A stretch of DNA of 64,000 nt from Nocardioides mangrovicus (GTDB lineage Bacteria > Actinomycetota > Actinomycetes > Propionibacteriales > Nocardioidaceae). Position numbers and translations under genes: made by a program. Below the pieces are notes generated by a model that ran no database searches, was not told the DNA's origin, and saw only the letters and a list, made by a program, of their open reading frames with translations. This document shows positions 43,564 through 52,276 of this stretch, piece after piece (position 1 is the first letter of the stretch; the number at the start of each line of letters is the position of its first letter). The DNA lies in NCBI RefSeq assembly GCF_003674065.1, contig NZ_RDBE01000001.1, positions 628,599 through 692,598 on the forward strand, written 5' to 3'.

Positions 43564-44052
43564 ATGAGCCCCGACGACCGCCCCGACGAGAGCCCCGACC
43601 ATCTCGATCGTCCGGGTCGCACCGGCTCCGAGCCGGAGGACACCGACCGCGACCGGCCGCGGCCCCCGCGCCTGGAGTGGGACGTGGTGGGGGTCGTCGC
43701 CGCCGGCGGTGCGATCGGCAGCGTGGCCCGCTGGGGGGTCGGCGAGCTGGTGCCGCACGCCGCGGGCGCGTTCGTGTGGAGCACCTTCCTCGACAACGTG
43801 CCCGGCGCCTTCCTGCTCGGCCTGCTGACCGCGCTGGTCTACGACGTCTGGGCGCCGACGCGGCTGGTGCGGCCGTTCTGGGGCGTCGGCGTGCTCGGCG
43901 GATACACCACGTTCTCCACCTGGATGCTCGACGCGCACGACCAGCTGCGGGCCGGGGCGTTGCCCACCCTGGCGCTGTACGTCTCCTTGACGCTGGTGCT
44001 CGGCCTCGCCGCGGCGTGGGCCGGGCTCGCGCTCGGACGGCGCTTCGCATGA
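43564..44052 (+). CDS. crcB: Fluoride channel subunit CrcB/Fluc, long N-terminus
   Basis: 162 residues. The first ~38 are acidic, hydrophilic and cytosolic. Four membrane helices follow, with GGAIGSVARWGVGEL in helix 1, STFLDNVPGAFLLGLL (polar Asn of helix 2) and GVLGGYTTFSTWMLDAHD in helix 3. It dimerises to form the double-barrelled fluoride exporter, probably as a heterodimer with the overlapping second crcB. The ATG lies 8 nt after the GTAGGAG site controlled by the riboswitch. Confidence 0.9.
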   Translation: MSPDDRPDESPDHLDRPGRTGSEPEDTDRDRPRPPRLEWDVVGVVAAGGAIGSVARWGVGELVPHAAGAFVWSTFLDNVPGAFLLGLLTALVYDVWAPTRLVRPFWGVGVLGGYTTFSTWMLDAHDQLRAGALPTLALYVSLTLVLGLAAAWAGLALGRRFA

Positions 44053-44417
44053 GCGTGCTGCTCGTCCTCCTCGGCGGCGCGGTGGGAGCACCGCTGCGCT
44101 ACCTGACCGACCGCTACGTGCAGGCCCGGCACGACCAGCCGTTCGCCTGGGGCACGTTCCTGGTCAACGTCGCGGGTTCGCTCCTGCTGGGGATCGTCGC
44201 CGGGGCGGTGGCCCAGGCGGACGCGCCGACCTGGGTGCAGACCCTCGTCGGCACCGGGGTGTGCGGCGCGCTGACGACGTTCTCCACGTTCTCGGTCGAG
44301 ATCGTCCGGCTCCTCGAGGAGCGGCGCACCGGCGTCGCCGGGCTGTACGTGGTCGCCAGCCTCGTCGCCGGGTTCGCCGCCCTGAGCCTCGGCTGGTGGT
44401 TGGCGGCGTCCTTCTAG
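44049..44417 (+). CDS. crcB: Fluoride channel subunit CrcB/Fluc
   Basis: 122 residues, four membrane helices: GGAVGAPLRYLTDRYV, WGTFLVNVAGSLLLGIVAG and GTGVCGALTTFSTFSVEIVRLLE are textbook CrcB motifs. ATGA overlap with the first crcB. Tandem crcB genes usually encode the two halves of an antiparallel heterodimer. Under the same upstream riboswitch by translational coupling. Confidence 0.92.
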   Translation: MSVLLVLLGGAVGAPLRYLTDRYVQARHDQPFAWGTFLVNVAGSLLLGIVAGAVAQADAPTWVQTLVGTGVCGALTTFSTFSVEIVRLLEERRTGVAGLYVVASLVAGFAALSLGWWLAASF

Positions 44418-44426
44418 TCTTGCGCC

Positions 44427-45815
44427 GTGACCACGCTCGCCGACCGCTACGAGCTGCTGCGCGAGGTGGGTCGAGGCGGGGCGGGCGTCGTCTGGCTGGC
44501 CCAGGACACGCTGCTGGGACGCCAGGTCGCGGTGAAGCGGATCGGGCTGCTGCCCGGGGCCACCGAGGAGGACGTCGACCGGGTCCGCCGCGAGGCGCGC
44601 GTCTCGGCGATGGTCAGCGACGAGCACGTGGTGATGGTCTACGACCAGGTGCCGGGCGCGGCGGGGGAGTCCTGGCTGGTGATGGAGTACGTCCCCAGCC
44701 GCAACCTGGCGCAGATCGTGCGCGCCGACGGTCCGGTGCCGACCGAGACGGCCGCCGGCTACCTTCAGCAGGCGGCCAAGGCGCTCACCGCCGCCCACCG
44801 GGCGGGCATCGTGCACCGCGACGTCAAGCCCTCGAACCTGCTGGTGCGCGAGGACGGGCTGGTCAAGCTCAGCGACTTCGGTGTCGCCCGCGTGGAGCAG
44901 GACCAGACCATCACCATGACCGGCACGCTGGTCGGCTCACCGAGCTACCTGGCCCCCGAGGTCGCCTCCGGGTCAGCCGCCAGCCCGCGCAGCGACATGT
45001 GGTCGCTGGGGGCGACGGCCTTCCACGCGCTGGAGGGGCACGCGCCGTACGCGGCCGACGGACCGCTGGTCGGCACGCTGTACAAGATCGTCAACGACGA
45101 GCCGCCGCAGCCCACCCGGGCCGGCTGGCTGGCGCCGATGGTGCGCGGGCTGATGCAGCGCGACCCGGCGGCGCGGTGGTCGGCCGAGCAGGTGGTGGAC
45201 TTCCTGGGCTCGCGCGGCAGGACGGCCGCGCCGGTGGTCACGCCGGTCGTCCCACTCGACGCCGCCCCCGAGCCAGCCCCCGAGCCCGCCCCTGAGCGCA
45301 CCGCCTCGTTCGCGCCCGCGCGACGCCGTGGCGGCCGGTTGCCGCTGCTGCTGGTGGGCGTGGGCCTGGTGCTGCTGCTCGCGATCGTCGCGGGCGTCGT
45401 GCTCCTGGACCGCCGGGGTGGCGGCGACGGCGGCAGTGCCGCCACGGCCAGCAGCAGCCCCACTCCGAGTGCCACCGCGAGCAGCACGCCGAGCCCCACC
45501 GCGGCCACGATGGCGGCGTTCGTGCAGACCTACCTGACCACGGTCACCAGCGACGCCGACGAGGCCTTCGCCATGCTGACCCCCGCCTTCCAGGCCACCA
45601 GCGGCGGCATCAAGGGCTACGAGGGGTTCTGGGGCACCGTCCGTGACGCCACCGCGAGCAACGTCAGCGCCGACCCCGCCAAGCTGACCGTCAGCTACGA
45701 CGTCGCCTACCGGATGCGGCGCGGCAAGGACACCACCGACTCGGTGACGCTCTACCTCGTGCAGGACGGCGACGGCTACAAGATCGCCGGGGATGATGGC
45801 AATCCGCCCTCGTGA
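44427..45815 (+). CDS. Membrane Ser/Thr protein kinase with C-terminal extracellular domain
   Basis: 462 residues. Hanks-type kinase domain 1-262: Gly loop GRGGAG (15-20), Lys37, HRD (130-132), DFG (150-152), APE (176-178). A Pro/Glu-rich juxtamembrane segment (EPAPEPAPE) leads to a membrane helix at 305-327. A Ser/Thr/Pro linker then connects to a ~100-residue extracellular domain (MAAFVQTYLTTVTSDADEAFAMLTPAFQ) without PASTA repeats. GTG start 9 bp after crcB. The signal sensed is unknown. The last codons lie inside the left arm of the intergenic hairpin at 45802-45846. Confidence 0.9.
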   Translation: MTTLADRYELLREVGRGGAGVVWLAQDTLLGRQVAVKRIGLLPGATEEDVDRVRREARVSAMVSDEHVVMVYDQVPGAAGESWLVMEYVPSRNLAQIVRADGPVPTETAAGYLQQAAKALTAAHRAGIVHRDVKPSNLLVREDGLVKLSDFGVARVEQDQTITMTGTLVGSPSYLAPEVASGSAASPRSDMWSLGATAFHALEGHAPYAADGPLVGTLYKIVNDEPPQPTRAGWLAPMVRGLMQRDPAARWSAEQVVDFLGSRGRTAAPVVTPVVPLDAAPEPAPEPAPERTASFAPARRRGGRLPLLLVGVGLVLLLAIVAGVVLLDRRGGGDGGSAATASSSPTPSATASSTPSPTAATMAAFVQTYLTTVTSDADEAFAMLTPAFQATSGGIKGYEGFWGTVRDATASNVSADPAKLTVSYDVAYRMRRGKDTTDSVTLYLVQDGDGYKIAGDDGNPPS

Positions 45816-45923
45816 GGCTCGCGAAGCGAGCTGTGAGAGGGCGGATAGAAGTCTCGGCGAGACGACCGCAGACGGCGACGACGCCACGGAGCGAGGAGTG
45901 AAGGGGTCTGCCTGAACCTGGGG
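45802..45923. repeat. Dispersed intergenic element, copy A, with stop-spanning hairpin
   Basis: ATCCGCCCTC (45802-45811) pairs with GAGGGCGGAT (45837-45846); inside is GCTCGC-GAA-GCGAGC (45817-45831). The kinase stop codon lies in the loop region. Then comes GTCTCGGCGAGAC (45851-45863) and, 52 bp start to start, GGGGTCTGCCTGAACCTGGG-G (45903-45923). The last two blocks recur at the same 52-bp spacing at 59840 and 59892 (copy B). Both copies sit between convergent genes, so a terminator or nucleoid-associated role is possible. Confidence 0.65.
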
Positions 45924-45933
45924 AACGAGGTCC

Positions 45934-46992
45934 TCAAGGCTCGACAGTCACCTTGATCGCCTCGCCGTTCTGCACGATCGAGAACGCCTCGAGGGCGCGC
46001 TCGAGGGGGATGTGCTCGGTGATGAGGTCCTTGACCGGCACCTGGCCGGTGGAGATGTACTCCAGCGCGCGCTTGTTGTGCTCGGGGGCCGAGCCGTTGG
46101 CGCCGTGGATGTGCAGCTGGCGGTAGTGCACGACGTTGGAGTCGCAGGTGATGGTCGGGTTGGTCTTGGGCAGGCCGCCGAAGAAGGAGATCCGGCCGTT
46201 GCGGGCGGCCATCGCGATGGCCTGCTCCTGGGTGACGTTGGCCGCGGTGGCGGTGATGACGACGTCGGCGCCACGGCCGTCGGTGAGCTCCATGACCTTC
46301 TCCACGACGTCGACCTCGGAGGCGTCGATGACCTCGTCGGGGTGGACGGCGTCGGCCGACATCTTCAGCCGGGCGGCGTTGACGTCGACCAGGAACACCC
46401 GGCCCGCCTCGTGCACGCCGCGGGCGATGCGGATGTGCATGCACCCGATGGGGCCGGCGCCGAAGACGACCACGGTGTCGCCGGCCTCGATGCCGAGCAG
46501 CTCCTGGGCGTTGATGGCGCAGGCGAAGGGCTCCGCGGCGGAGGCCTCGTCATAGCCGACGTTGTCGGGGATCTTGTTCAGGCCGTCGACCTTGAGCACC
46601 TGGCGCGGCACGATCATGTACTCGGCGAAGCCGCCGTCGTACTGGTAGCCCACCGAGGTCTGGTTCTCGCACACCGCCATCCAGCCCTTGCGGCACTCGT
46701 AGCACTCCCCGCAGGGCACGGCGGCGATGACCTGGCACCGGTCGCCGACCTGCCAGTCGCTACCGAACGTGGCGTTGACGTCGGCGCCGACCTCGACGAC
46801 CTCGCCGGCGATCTCGTGCCCGATGGTGCGCGGCGGCGTCAGGTTCTGGTGGCCGTTGTGGAGGATCTTGACGTCGGTGCCGCAGGTGGAGCAGTTGCGC
46901 ACCCGCAGCTTGACCTCGTCGGGCCCGCACTCGGGCTCGGGCACGTCCTCGAGCCGTACGTCCTCGGGAGCGTAGAAGCGCAGCGCCTGCAT
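45934..46992 (-). CDS. Zinc-dependent medium-chain alcohol/polyol dehydrogenase
   Basis: 352 residues. Catalytic Zn ligands lie in CSTCGTD (Cys34/37) and GHE (His59, Glu60). The structural Zn cluster Cys94, Cys97, Cys100, Cys108 (PCGECYECRKGWMAVC) is complete. The Rossmann motif is VVVFGAGPIGCMHIRIARG. It is closest in style to sorbitol, L-threonine and galactitol-1-phosphate dehydrogenases. Divergent from a PTS hexitol transporter gene, it may oxidise the imported hexitol phosphate in the way GatD does. A conventional MtlD is not visible. Confidence 0.85.
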   Translation of the reverse strand: MQALRFYAPEDVRLEDVPEPECGPDEVKLRVRNCSTCGTDVKILHNGHQNLTPPRTIGHEIAGEVVEVGADVNATFGSDWQVGDRCQVIAAVPCGECYECRKGWMAVCENQTSVGYQYDGGFAEYMIVPRQVLKVDGLNKIPDNVGYDEASAAEPFACAINAQELLGIEAGDTVVVFGAGPIGCMHIRIARGVHEAGRVFLVDVNAARLKMSADAVHPDEVIDASEVDVVEKVMELTDGRGADVVITATAANVTQEQAIAMAARNGRISFFGGLPKTNPTITCDSNVVHYRQLHIHGANGSAPEHNKRALEYISTGQVPVKDLITEHIPLERALEAFSIVQNGEAIKVTVEP

Positions 46993-47090
46993 CGGCCGGT
47001 CCTCTCTGTTACGGGTCGTCCTGGGTGGTCGGGGTCACTTTAGCCGATGCTTTGGTTGGAAGTGGTTGGCAACATGTTGGTTTTGCCCTC

Positions 47091-47146
47091 TTGACTCCCC
47101 GGAATCTGCGGAGATATAAACACGATCACAGATCCTGTGGTGATCG
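47091..47146 (+). promoter_or_regulatory. Promoter and operator of the PTS hexitol gene
   Basis: TTGACT (47091-47096) and TATAAA (47115-47120) with an 18-bp spacer is the best promoter in the window. CGATCAC (47123-47129) and GTGATCG (47140-47146) form a perfect inverted repeat covering the expected transcription start. It encloses a second one, CACAG-ATC-CTGTG. Upstream, the 10-bp palindrome CAACATGTTG (47070-47079) sits among GTTGG repeats and could control the divergent dehydrogenase. Confidence 0.65.
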
Positions 47147-47185
47147 GAGTCACAGGTGCGCTCACACGACCAGGGAGGCCCGTCG

Positions 47186-49210
47186 GTGGCCACAGCAACT
47201 ACCAGTCCGCAGCGCAGCGGGAGCGCGCGGCTGCACGTCCAGCGGTTCGGGACGTTCTTGTCCAACATGATCCTGCCCAACATCGGCGCGTTCATCGCCT
47301 GGGGACTGATCACGGCCCTGGTCATCGAGACCGGCTGGATCCACCTCATCGGGCACAACTGGTTCGGCTACGACGGCAGCTACGGCATCGTCGAGAAGCT
47401 GGGCCACTGGGGCTCCTACGCCAAGGACGACAACGCCGGCATCGTCGGCCCGATGATCACCTACCTGCTGCCGCTGCTCATCGGCTACACCGGCGGCCGG
47501 ATGATGTACGACGACCAGCTGCGCGGCGGCGTGGTCGGCGCGATCGCCACGATGGGCGCGGTCACCGGCTCCCCGGTGCCCATGTTCCTCGGCGCGATGA
47601 TCATGGGCCCGCTCGGCGGCTGGTCGATGAAGAAGCTCGACGGGCTGTGGGCGCACAAGATCCGGCCGGGCTTCGAGATGCTGGTCAACAACTTCTCCGC
47701 CGGCATCTGGGGCATGGTGCTGGCCTTCGTCGGCTTCGTGGTGGCCGCGCCGTTCGTCAGCGGGTTCTCCAGCCTGGCCGGCAAGGTCGTGAAGTTCCTC
47801 ATCGACAACCACCTGCTGCCGCTCACCTCGATCTTCATCGAGCCGGCCAAGGTGCTCTTCCTCAACAACGCGGTCGGCAACGGCATCTTGGTGCCGCTGG
47901 GCATCACCCAGGCCTCCGGCTCCGACGGCAAGTCGATCCTGTTCCTGCTCGAGGCCAACCCCGGCCCGGGTGTGGGCCTGCTGATCGCGTTCGCGCTGTT
48001 CGGCAAGGGCATCGCGAAGTCCTCGGCGCCCGGCGCGATCCTCATCCAGTTCATCGGCGGCATCCACGAGATCTACTTCCCCTACGTGCTGATGAAGCCG
48101 CGCCTGATCGTCGCGCTGATCCTCGGCGGCATGACCGGTGTCGCGACGAACCTCGTCTTCGACTCCGGTCTGCGGTCCCCGGCCTCGCCCGGCTCGATCA
48201 TCGCCGTCTGGGCCGCCGCCCCGCCGAGCAGCCTGGTGGGGGTCACGCTGTCGGTGATCTTCTCCGCGGCGGTCTCCGGTGCGGTCGCCGCCTTCCTGCT
48301 CAAGATCGACCGCAGCGACGACGACGGCGACCTGGCCGACGCCACCGCGAGCATGGAGGGGATGAAGGGCAAGAAGTCCTCTGTGGCCGGTGCCCTGGTC
48401 GGCTCCGGAGCCGGTGCGGCCGGTAGCCCGATCCACTCCATCGTGTTCGCCTGCGACGCCGGGATGGGCTCCTCGGCCATGGGCGCCTCGGTGCTGCGCA
48501 AGAAGATCCAGGCGGCCGGTTTCGGTGACGTCACCGTGGTCAACAAGGCGATCTCCAGCCTGACCGACACCTACGACCTCGTGGTCAGCCACCAGGACCT
48601 GACCGCCCGCGCCCAGCAGAAGACGCCCTCGGCCACCCACGTGCCGGTGGCGAACTTCATGAGCGCGCCGGAGTACGACGACGTCGTCGCGCTGCTGGCC
48701 GAGCGCAACAACGGCGAGGGCGGCGCCGACGGGACTGCGGAGGCCGCTGCGGCTCCCGCGGCCGGCGGGGTCGGCTCCGACCTGCTCGGCCGGGACTCGA
48801 TCGTGCTCGACGCCACGGGGTCGCGCGAGGACGCCATCACCCGGGCCGGTGAGCTGCTGGTGGCCCGCGGAGCGGTGGAGCCCTCCTACGTCGAGGCGAT
48901 GCACGAGCGCGAGCAGTCGGTGTCGACCTACATGGGCAACCTGCTGGCCATCCCGCACGGCACCAACGAGGCCAAGAGCGCGGTGCACAGCAGTGCGCTG
49001 AGCTTCGTACGGTTCCCGCAGGGCGTGGACTGGAAGGGCAAGGAGGTCAAGTTCGTGATCGGCATCGCCGCCACGGGCAACGACCACCTCAAGCTGCTGG
49101 GCCAGATCGCCGAGATCTTCCTCAGCTCCGAGCAGGTGGCCCGGCTCGAGGCCGCCACCACGCCCGACGAGGTGCTCGAGGTGCTCGGCGGGGTGCGCCA
49201 GCCGGCCTGA
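47186..49210 (+). CDS. mtlA: PTS mannitol-type transporter, fused IICBA
   Basis: 674 residues from the GTG at 47186, chosen because AGGGAGG lies 7 nt upstream; a GTG at 47156 would add ten residues. Domain order: membrane IIC (about 15-345, RFGTFLSNMILPNIGAFIAWGLITAL and FIGGIHEIYFPYVLMKPRLI with the GIHE motif), IIB with phospho-Cys423 (FACDAGMGSSAMGASVLRKK), and IIA with phospho-His591 (AIPHGTNEAK). It imports and phosphorylates mannitol or a similar hexitol. Expression is probably controlled by the palindromes upstream. Confidence 0.9.
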   Translation: MATATTSPQRSGSARLHVQRFGTFLSNMILPNIGAFIAWGLITALVIETGWIHLIGHNWFGYDGSYGIVEKLGHWGSYAKDDNAGIVGPMITYLLPLLIGYTGGRMMYDDQLRGGVVGAIATMGAVTGSPVPMFLGAMIMGPLGGWSMKKLDGLWAHKIRPGFEMLVNNFSAGIWGMVLAFVGFVVAAPFVSGFSSLAGKVVKFLIDNHLLPLTSIFIEPAKVLFLNNAVGNGILVPLGITQASGSDGKSILFLLEANPGPGVGLLIAFALFGKGIAKSSAPGAILIQFIGGIHEIYFPYVLMKPRLIVALILGGMTGVATNLVFDSGLRSPASPGSIIAVWAAAPPSSLVGVTLSVIFSAAVSGAVAAFLLKIDRSDDDGDLADATASMEGMKGKKSSVAGALVGSGAGAAGSPIHSIVFACDAGMGSSAMGASVLRKKIQAAGFGDVTVVNKAISSLTDTYDLVVSHQDLTARAQQKTPSATHVPVANFMSAPEYDDVVALLAERNNGEGGADGTAEAAAAPAAGGVGSDLLGRDSIVLDATGSREDAITRAGELLVARGAVEPSYVEAMHEREQSVSTYMGNLLAIPHGTNEAKSAVHSSALSFVRFPQGVDWKGKEVKFVIGIAATGNDHLKLLGQIAEIFLSSEQVARLEAATTPDEVLEVLGGVRQPA

Positions 49211-49256
49211 GCGCAGTCCGCACGACCGATGACGGCGTGCTGGGACACTGCTCCTC

Positions 49257-50447
49257 GTGAGTGGTGACCAGCACGCCGTCGTCGTCGGGGCCGGCATCGT
49301 CGGCCTCGCCACCGCGCGGGCGCTGACCCGCCGCGGCGTCCGCGTCACCGTGCTCGACAAGGAGCACGACGTCGCCGCCCACCAGACCGGGCGCAACTCC
49401 GGGGTGATCCACTCGGGCCTGTACTACAAGCCCGACAGTCTCAAGGCGCGGCTGGGCACCGCCGGCGCGGCCTCCATGCTGGCCTTCGCCCGCGAGCACG
49501 GCGTGGCGGTCGAGCAGTGCGGCAAGCTCGTCGTCGCCACGCGGGAGGAGCAGCGTCCGGCGCTGGCCGAGCTGCTGCGCCGCGGCACCGCCAACGGCGT
49601 GCCCTGCCACGCGATCGGTCCCGAGGAGGCGCGCGAGCACGAGCCCGAGGTGAGCTGCGTCGCCGCGCTCTGGGTGGAGACCACCGGCATCGTCGACTAC
49701 GTCGGCGTCTCCCGCGTGATGGCCGATCAGGTGGTGGCCGGCGGTGGCGAGATCAGGTTCGGCGCCGAGGTCACCGCGGTGCACGACGGCCGGGTGCGCC
49801 TCGCCGACGGCGACCAGGTGGCCTTCGACCTGCTGGTGAACTGCGCCGGGCTGCACAGCGACCGGATCGCCCGGCTCGCCGGCGCCGAACCCGACGTGCG
49901 CATCGTGCCCTTCCGGGGTGAGTACTTCGAGCTGGCGCCCGCCTACACGCACCTGGTGCGCGGCCTGATCTACCCGGTGCCCGACCCGACGCTGCCCTTC
50001 CTCGGCGTCCACCTCACACGGCTGGTGCAGGGCGGGGTGCACGCCGGGCCGAACGCGGTGCTGGCGCTGGCGCGCGAGGGCTACCGGTGGCGCGACGTCG
50101 TGCCGCGCGACGTCTGGGACTCCGCCAGCTGGCCGGGGCTGTGGCGGCTGGCGCGCCGCTACTGGCGCACCGGTGTCGAGGAGGTGGCGCGCTCGGCCTC
50201 GCAGCGTCGCTTCGCGCGCAGCCTGCGCGAGCTGGTGCCGGCCGTCCCCGACGAGGCCCTGGTGCCCAGCCACGCCGGCGTGCGCGCCCAGGCGCTGCGC
50301 CGCGACGGCTCGCTGGTCGACGACTTCCTGCTGCTGCGCCGGCCCGGGCAGCTGCACGTGCTCAACGCACCCTCCCCGGCGGCCACGGCCTCGCTGGAGA
50401 TCGGGGATCGGGTGGCCGGCGAGCTCCTGGAGGACCGCGACGCATGA
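49257..50447 (+). CDS. lhgO: L-2-hydroxyglutarate oxidase
   Basis: 396 residues of the DAO-type FAD family: VVVGAGIVGLATARALTRRG, then AAHQTGRNSGVIHSGLYYKPDSLKARL (the covalent/near-FAD segment diagnostic of LhgO) and the VGGGVHAGPNAVLALAREGY-like stretch near 260. It oxidises L-2-hydroxyglutarate to 2-oxoglutarate with electrons to O2 or quinone, removing a side product of central metabolism. GTG start; the stop overlaps an ATG at 50444, and a promoter for the sigma gene is embedded at its 3' end. Confidence 0.88.
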   Translation: MSGDQHAVVVGAGIVGLATARALTRRGVRVTVLDKEHDVAAHQTGRNSGVIHSGLYYKPDSLKARLGTAGAASMLAFAREHGVAVEQCGKLVVATREEQRPALAELLRRGTANGVPCHAIGPEEAREHEPEVSCVAALWVETTGIVDYVGVSRVMADQVVAGGGEIRFGAEVTAVHDGRVRLADGDQVAFDLLVNCAGLHSDRIARLAGAEPDVRIVPFRGEYFELAPAYTHLVRGLIYPVPDPTLPFLGVHLTRLVQGGVHAGPNAVLALAREGYRWRDVVPRDVWDSASWPGLWRLARRYWRTGVEEVARSASQRRFARSLRELVPAVPDEALVPSHAGVRAQALRRDGSLVDDFLLLRRPGQLHVLNAPSPAATASLEIGDRVAGELLEDRDA

Positions 50448-50467
50448 GTCACCCCTGCAGGGGGTAC
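50442..50467 (+). promoter_or_regulatory. SigB-type promoter in front of the sigma factor gene
   Basis: GCAT (50442-50445), 16 bp, GGGTAC (50462-50467) fits the actinomycete SigB/SigF consensus I know as GNNT-N14-16-GGGTA(C/T). The gene 34 bp downstream encodes a sigma factor of that group, so autoregulation is inferred. The palindrome CCCCTGCAGGGG (50452-50463) overlaps the -10 element. Confidence 0.5.
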
Positions 50468-50500
50468 GGCATCGGTCTTCTCGTGGCTACGTTCGAACGC

Positions 50501-51301
50501 GTGACCCCGCTTCGCGCCGAACCGAGCCGCCATGAGCGTGCCGAGCGGACGGCCGACCTGCTCGCCCGGCTGGCGCGGGCGAGCGACGAGGCCGCCCGTC
50601 GCACCCTGGTCGACGAGGTGGTCGAGCTCAACCTCGGAGTGGCCGACTCGGTGGCGGCCCGCTACGCCAGCCGCGGGGTGCCGCTGGAGGACCTGCGCCA
50701 GGTCGCCTACGTGGCGCTGATCCGTTCGGTGAGGGCCTTCGACAGCGAGCGAGGGTTCGACTTCCTGGCCTACTCGGTGCCGACGATGCGCGGGGAGATC
50801 CGGCGCTACTTCCGCGATCTCGGCTGGATGGTGCGTCCGCCGCGCCGCATCCAGGAGATGCAGGCGCGACTGAGCACGGCGCGCGCGGAGCTGACCTTCT
50901 CCCTGGGCCGGGCGCCCCGTCCCAGTGAGCTCGCCGAGCACCTCGAGGTCAGCGTGGGCGACGTCGAGGAGGCGCTCTCCAGCGACGCGGCGTTCACCCC
51001 GGACTCGCTCGACCGCCCCGTCGGCGACGGTGACGACACCCTGGCCCAGGCGCTGGGCGGCCTGGACCCGGCCCAGGCCGCCGCCGAGGCGCGCGCCATG
51101 CTGCGCCCGGTGGTGCGGGTGCTGGGCGACCGCGACCGGCGCATCCTCGAGCTGCGCTTCGTGAGGGGGCTGACCCAGCAGGAGATCGCCGAGGACATCG
51201 GCATCACCCAGATGCAGGTCTCGCGGCTGCTGGCGCGGATCTTCCGCGACCTGCGCCAGGGGCTGACCGGCTCGGCCGACGCGGCGGCCCTGGTCGAGTG
51301 A
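50501..51301 (+). CDS. RNA polymerase sigma factor, SigB/SigF/SigG group
   Basis: 266 residues from the GTG at 50501. Region 2 is seen as VELNLGVADSVAARYASRGVPLEDLRQVAYVALIRSVRAFDSERGFDFLAYSVPTMRGEIRRYFRD with the DLxQ core motif. Region 3 follows (ELTFSLGRAPRPSELAEHLEVS), then region 4 (LGDRDRRILELRFVRGLTQQEIAEDIGITQMQVSRLLARIF). This is a stress/general-response group sigma. Upstream alternatives are an ATG at 50444 with GGAGG before it, or GTG 50482. The embedded SigB-like promoter favours a start downstream of about 50475. No anti-sigma gene is adjacent. Confidence 0.88.
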   Translation: MTPLRAEPSRHERAERTADLLARLARASDEAARRTLVDEVVELNLGVADSVAARYASRGVPLEDLRQVAYVALIRSVRAFDSERGFDFLAYSVPTMRGEIRRYFRDLGWMVRPPRRIQEMQARLSTARAELTFSLGRAPRPSELAEHLEVSVGDVEEALSSDAAFTPDSLDRPVGDGDDTLAQALGGLDPAQAAAEARAMLRPVVRVLGDRDRRILELRFVRGLTQQEIAEDIGITQMQVSRLLARIFRDLRQGLTGSADAAALVE

Positions 51302-51311
51302 CGGCGGCCGC

Positions 51312-52265
51312 ATGACGGAGGAGGGTGGCTCCTCCGGTCTCACCGTGCTCTTCGCGGGCGTCGCCAACCTCGCGATCGCCATCGCCAAGCTGGTCGGCGG
51401 CGTGATGACCGGGTCCTCGGCGATGCTCTCGGAGGCCGCGCACTCCTTCGCCGACACCTTGAACCAGGCGTTCTTGATGGCGGCGCTGCGGCGCAGCGTG
51501 CGCCCGGCCGACGCCGAGCACCCCTTCGGCTACGGCAAGGCGCGCTACTTCTGGTCGCTGCTGGCGGCGGTGGCCGTCTTCGTGCTCGGCGCCGGGTTCT
51601 CGGTGTTCCAAGGGGTCTCGGCGCTGGTGCACCCGCGTGAGGAGCACAGCCCGCTCGTGGCGTTCGTGGTGCTGGCGGTGGCGCTGGTGCTCGACGGCGG
51701 GTCGCTGCTGCGCGCGGTGTGGCAGCTGGTCGGCGAGGCACGGGAGGCCGGCGTCGGCTTCGGCCGGCAGCTGCTCCACGAGGCCGAGCCGACGGTGCGC
51801 GGGGTGTTCTTCGAGGACACCGCCGCCGTCGTGGGCATCCTGCTCGCCGCCGGCGGGTTGGGCCTCGACGAGCTGCTCGGCACGACCGTCTTCGACGCGG
51901 TCGCCTCGCTGCTGATCGGCGTGCTGCTGGTCGGCGTGGCGCTGGTGCTGGGCCGGCAGAACGGCGCCCTGCTGATCGGGCAGGCCGTCGATCAGGAGCT
52001 GGTCGACGGGCTGCGCGAGGTGGTGGTCGGCACCGACGGCATCCGCGGCGCCCCCGAGGTGCTGACGATGCAGCTGGGACCGGACCAGGTGCTGATGGCC
52101 GCGCGGGTGCAGGTCGACCCCGACGCCACCGGTCGCGACCTCGAGCAGGTGGCCGACTCCGTCGAGCAGCGGGTGCGCGAGGCGTACCCCGACGTCGTGC
52201 ACGTCTTCCTCGACCCGACGCCCGAGAGCCCGCACACCCGCACGGGTGGTCCCACGGTCGGGTAG
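51312..52265 (+). CDS. Cation diffusion facilitator (CDF) family metal transporter
   Basis: 317 residues with about six membrane helices. The metal-site motif is SSAMLSEAAHSFADTLNQ (family form SxxMLxEaxHSxxD). EHPFGYGKARYFWSLLAA is the usual post-helix-2 loop, and a second site is FEDTAAVVGILLAAGGLGLDEL. The C-terminal cytosolic domain (about 215-317) has the ferredoxin-like fold expected for CDFs. It exports Zn, Fe or Mn by proton antiport; the metal is not assignable. It starts 10 bp after the sigma gene. Confidence 0.9.
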   Translation: MTEEGGSSGLTVLFAGVANLAIAIAKLVGGVMTGSSAMLSEAAHSFADTLNQAFLMAALRRSVRPADAEHPFGYGKARYFWSLLAAVAVFVLGAGFSVFQGVSALVHPREEHSPLVAFVVLAVALVLDGGSLLRAVWQLVGEAREAGVGFGRQLLHEAEPTVRGVFFEDTAAVVGILLAAGGLGLDELLGTTVFDAVASLLIGVLLVGVALVLGRQNGALLIGQAVDQELVDGLREVVVGTDGIRGAPEVLTMQLGPDQVLMAARVQVDPDATGRDLEQVADSVEQRVREAYPDVVHVFLDPTPESPHTRTGGPTVG

Positions 52266-52276
52266 TTTCTGCACCG

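Noticed and set aside
50452..50463. CCCCTGCAGGGG as an intrinsic terminator
   Set aside because: There is no loop and no U-tract, and it lies within a candidate sigma-dependent promoter rather than at an isolated gene end.
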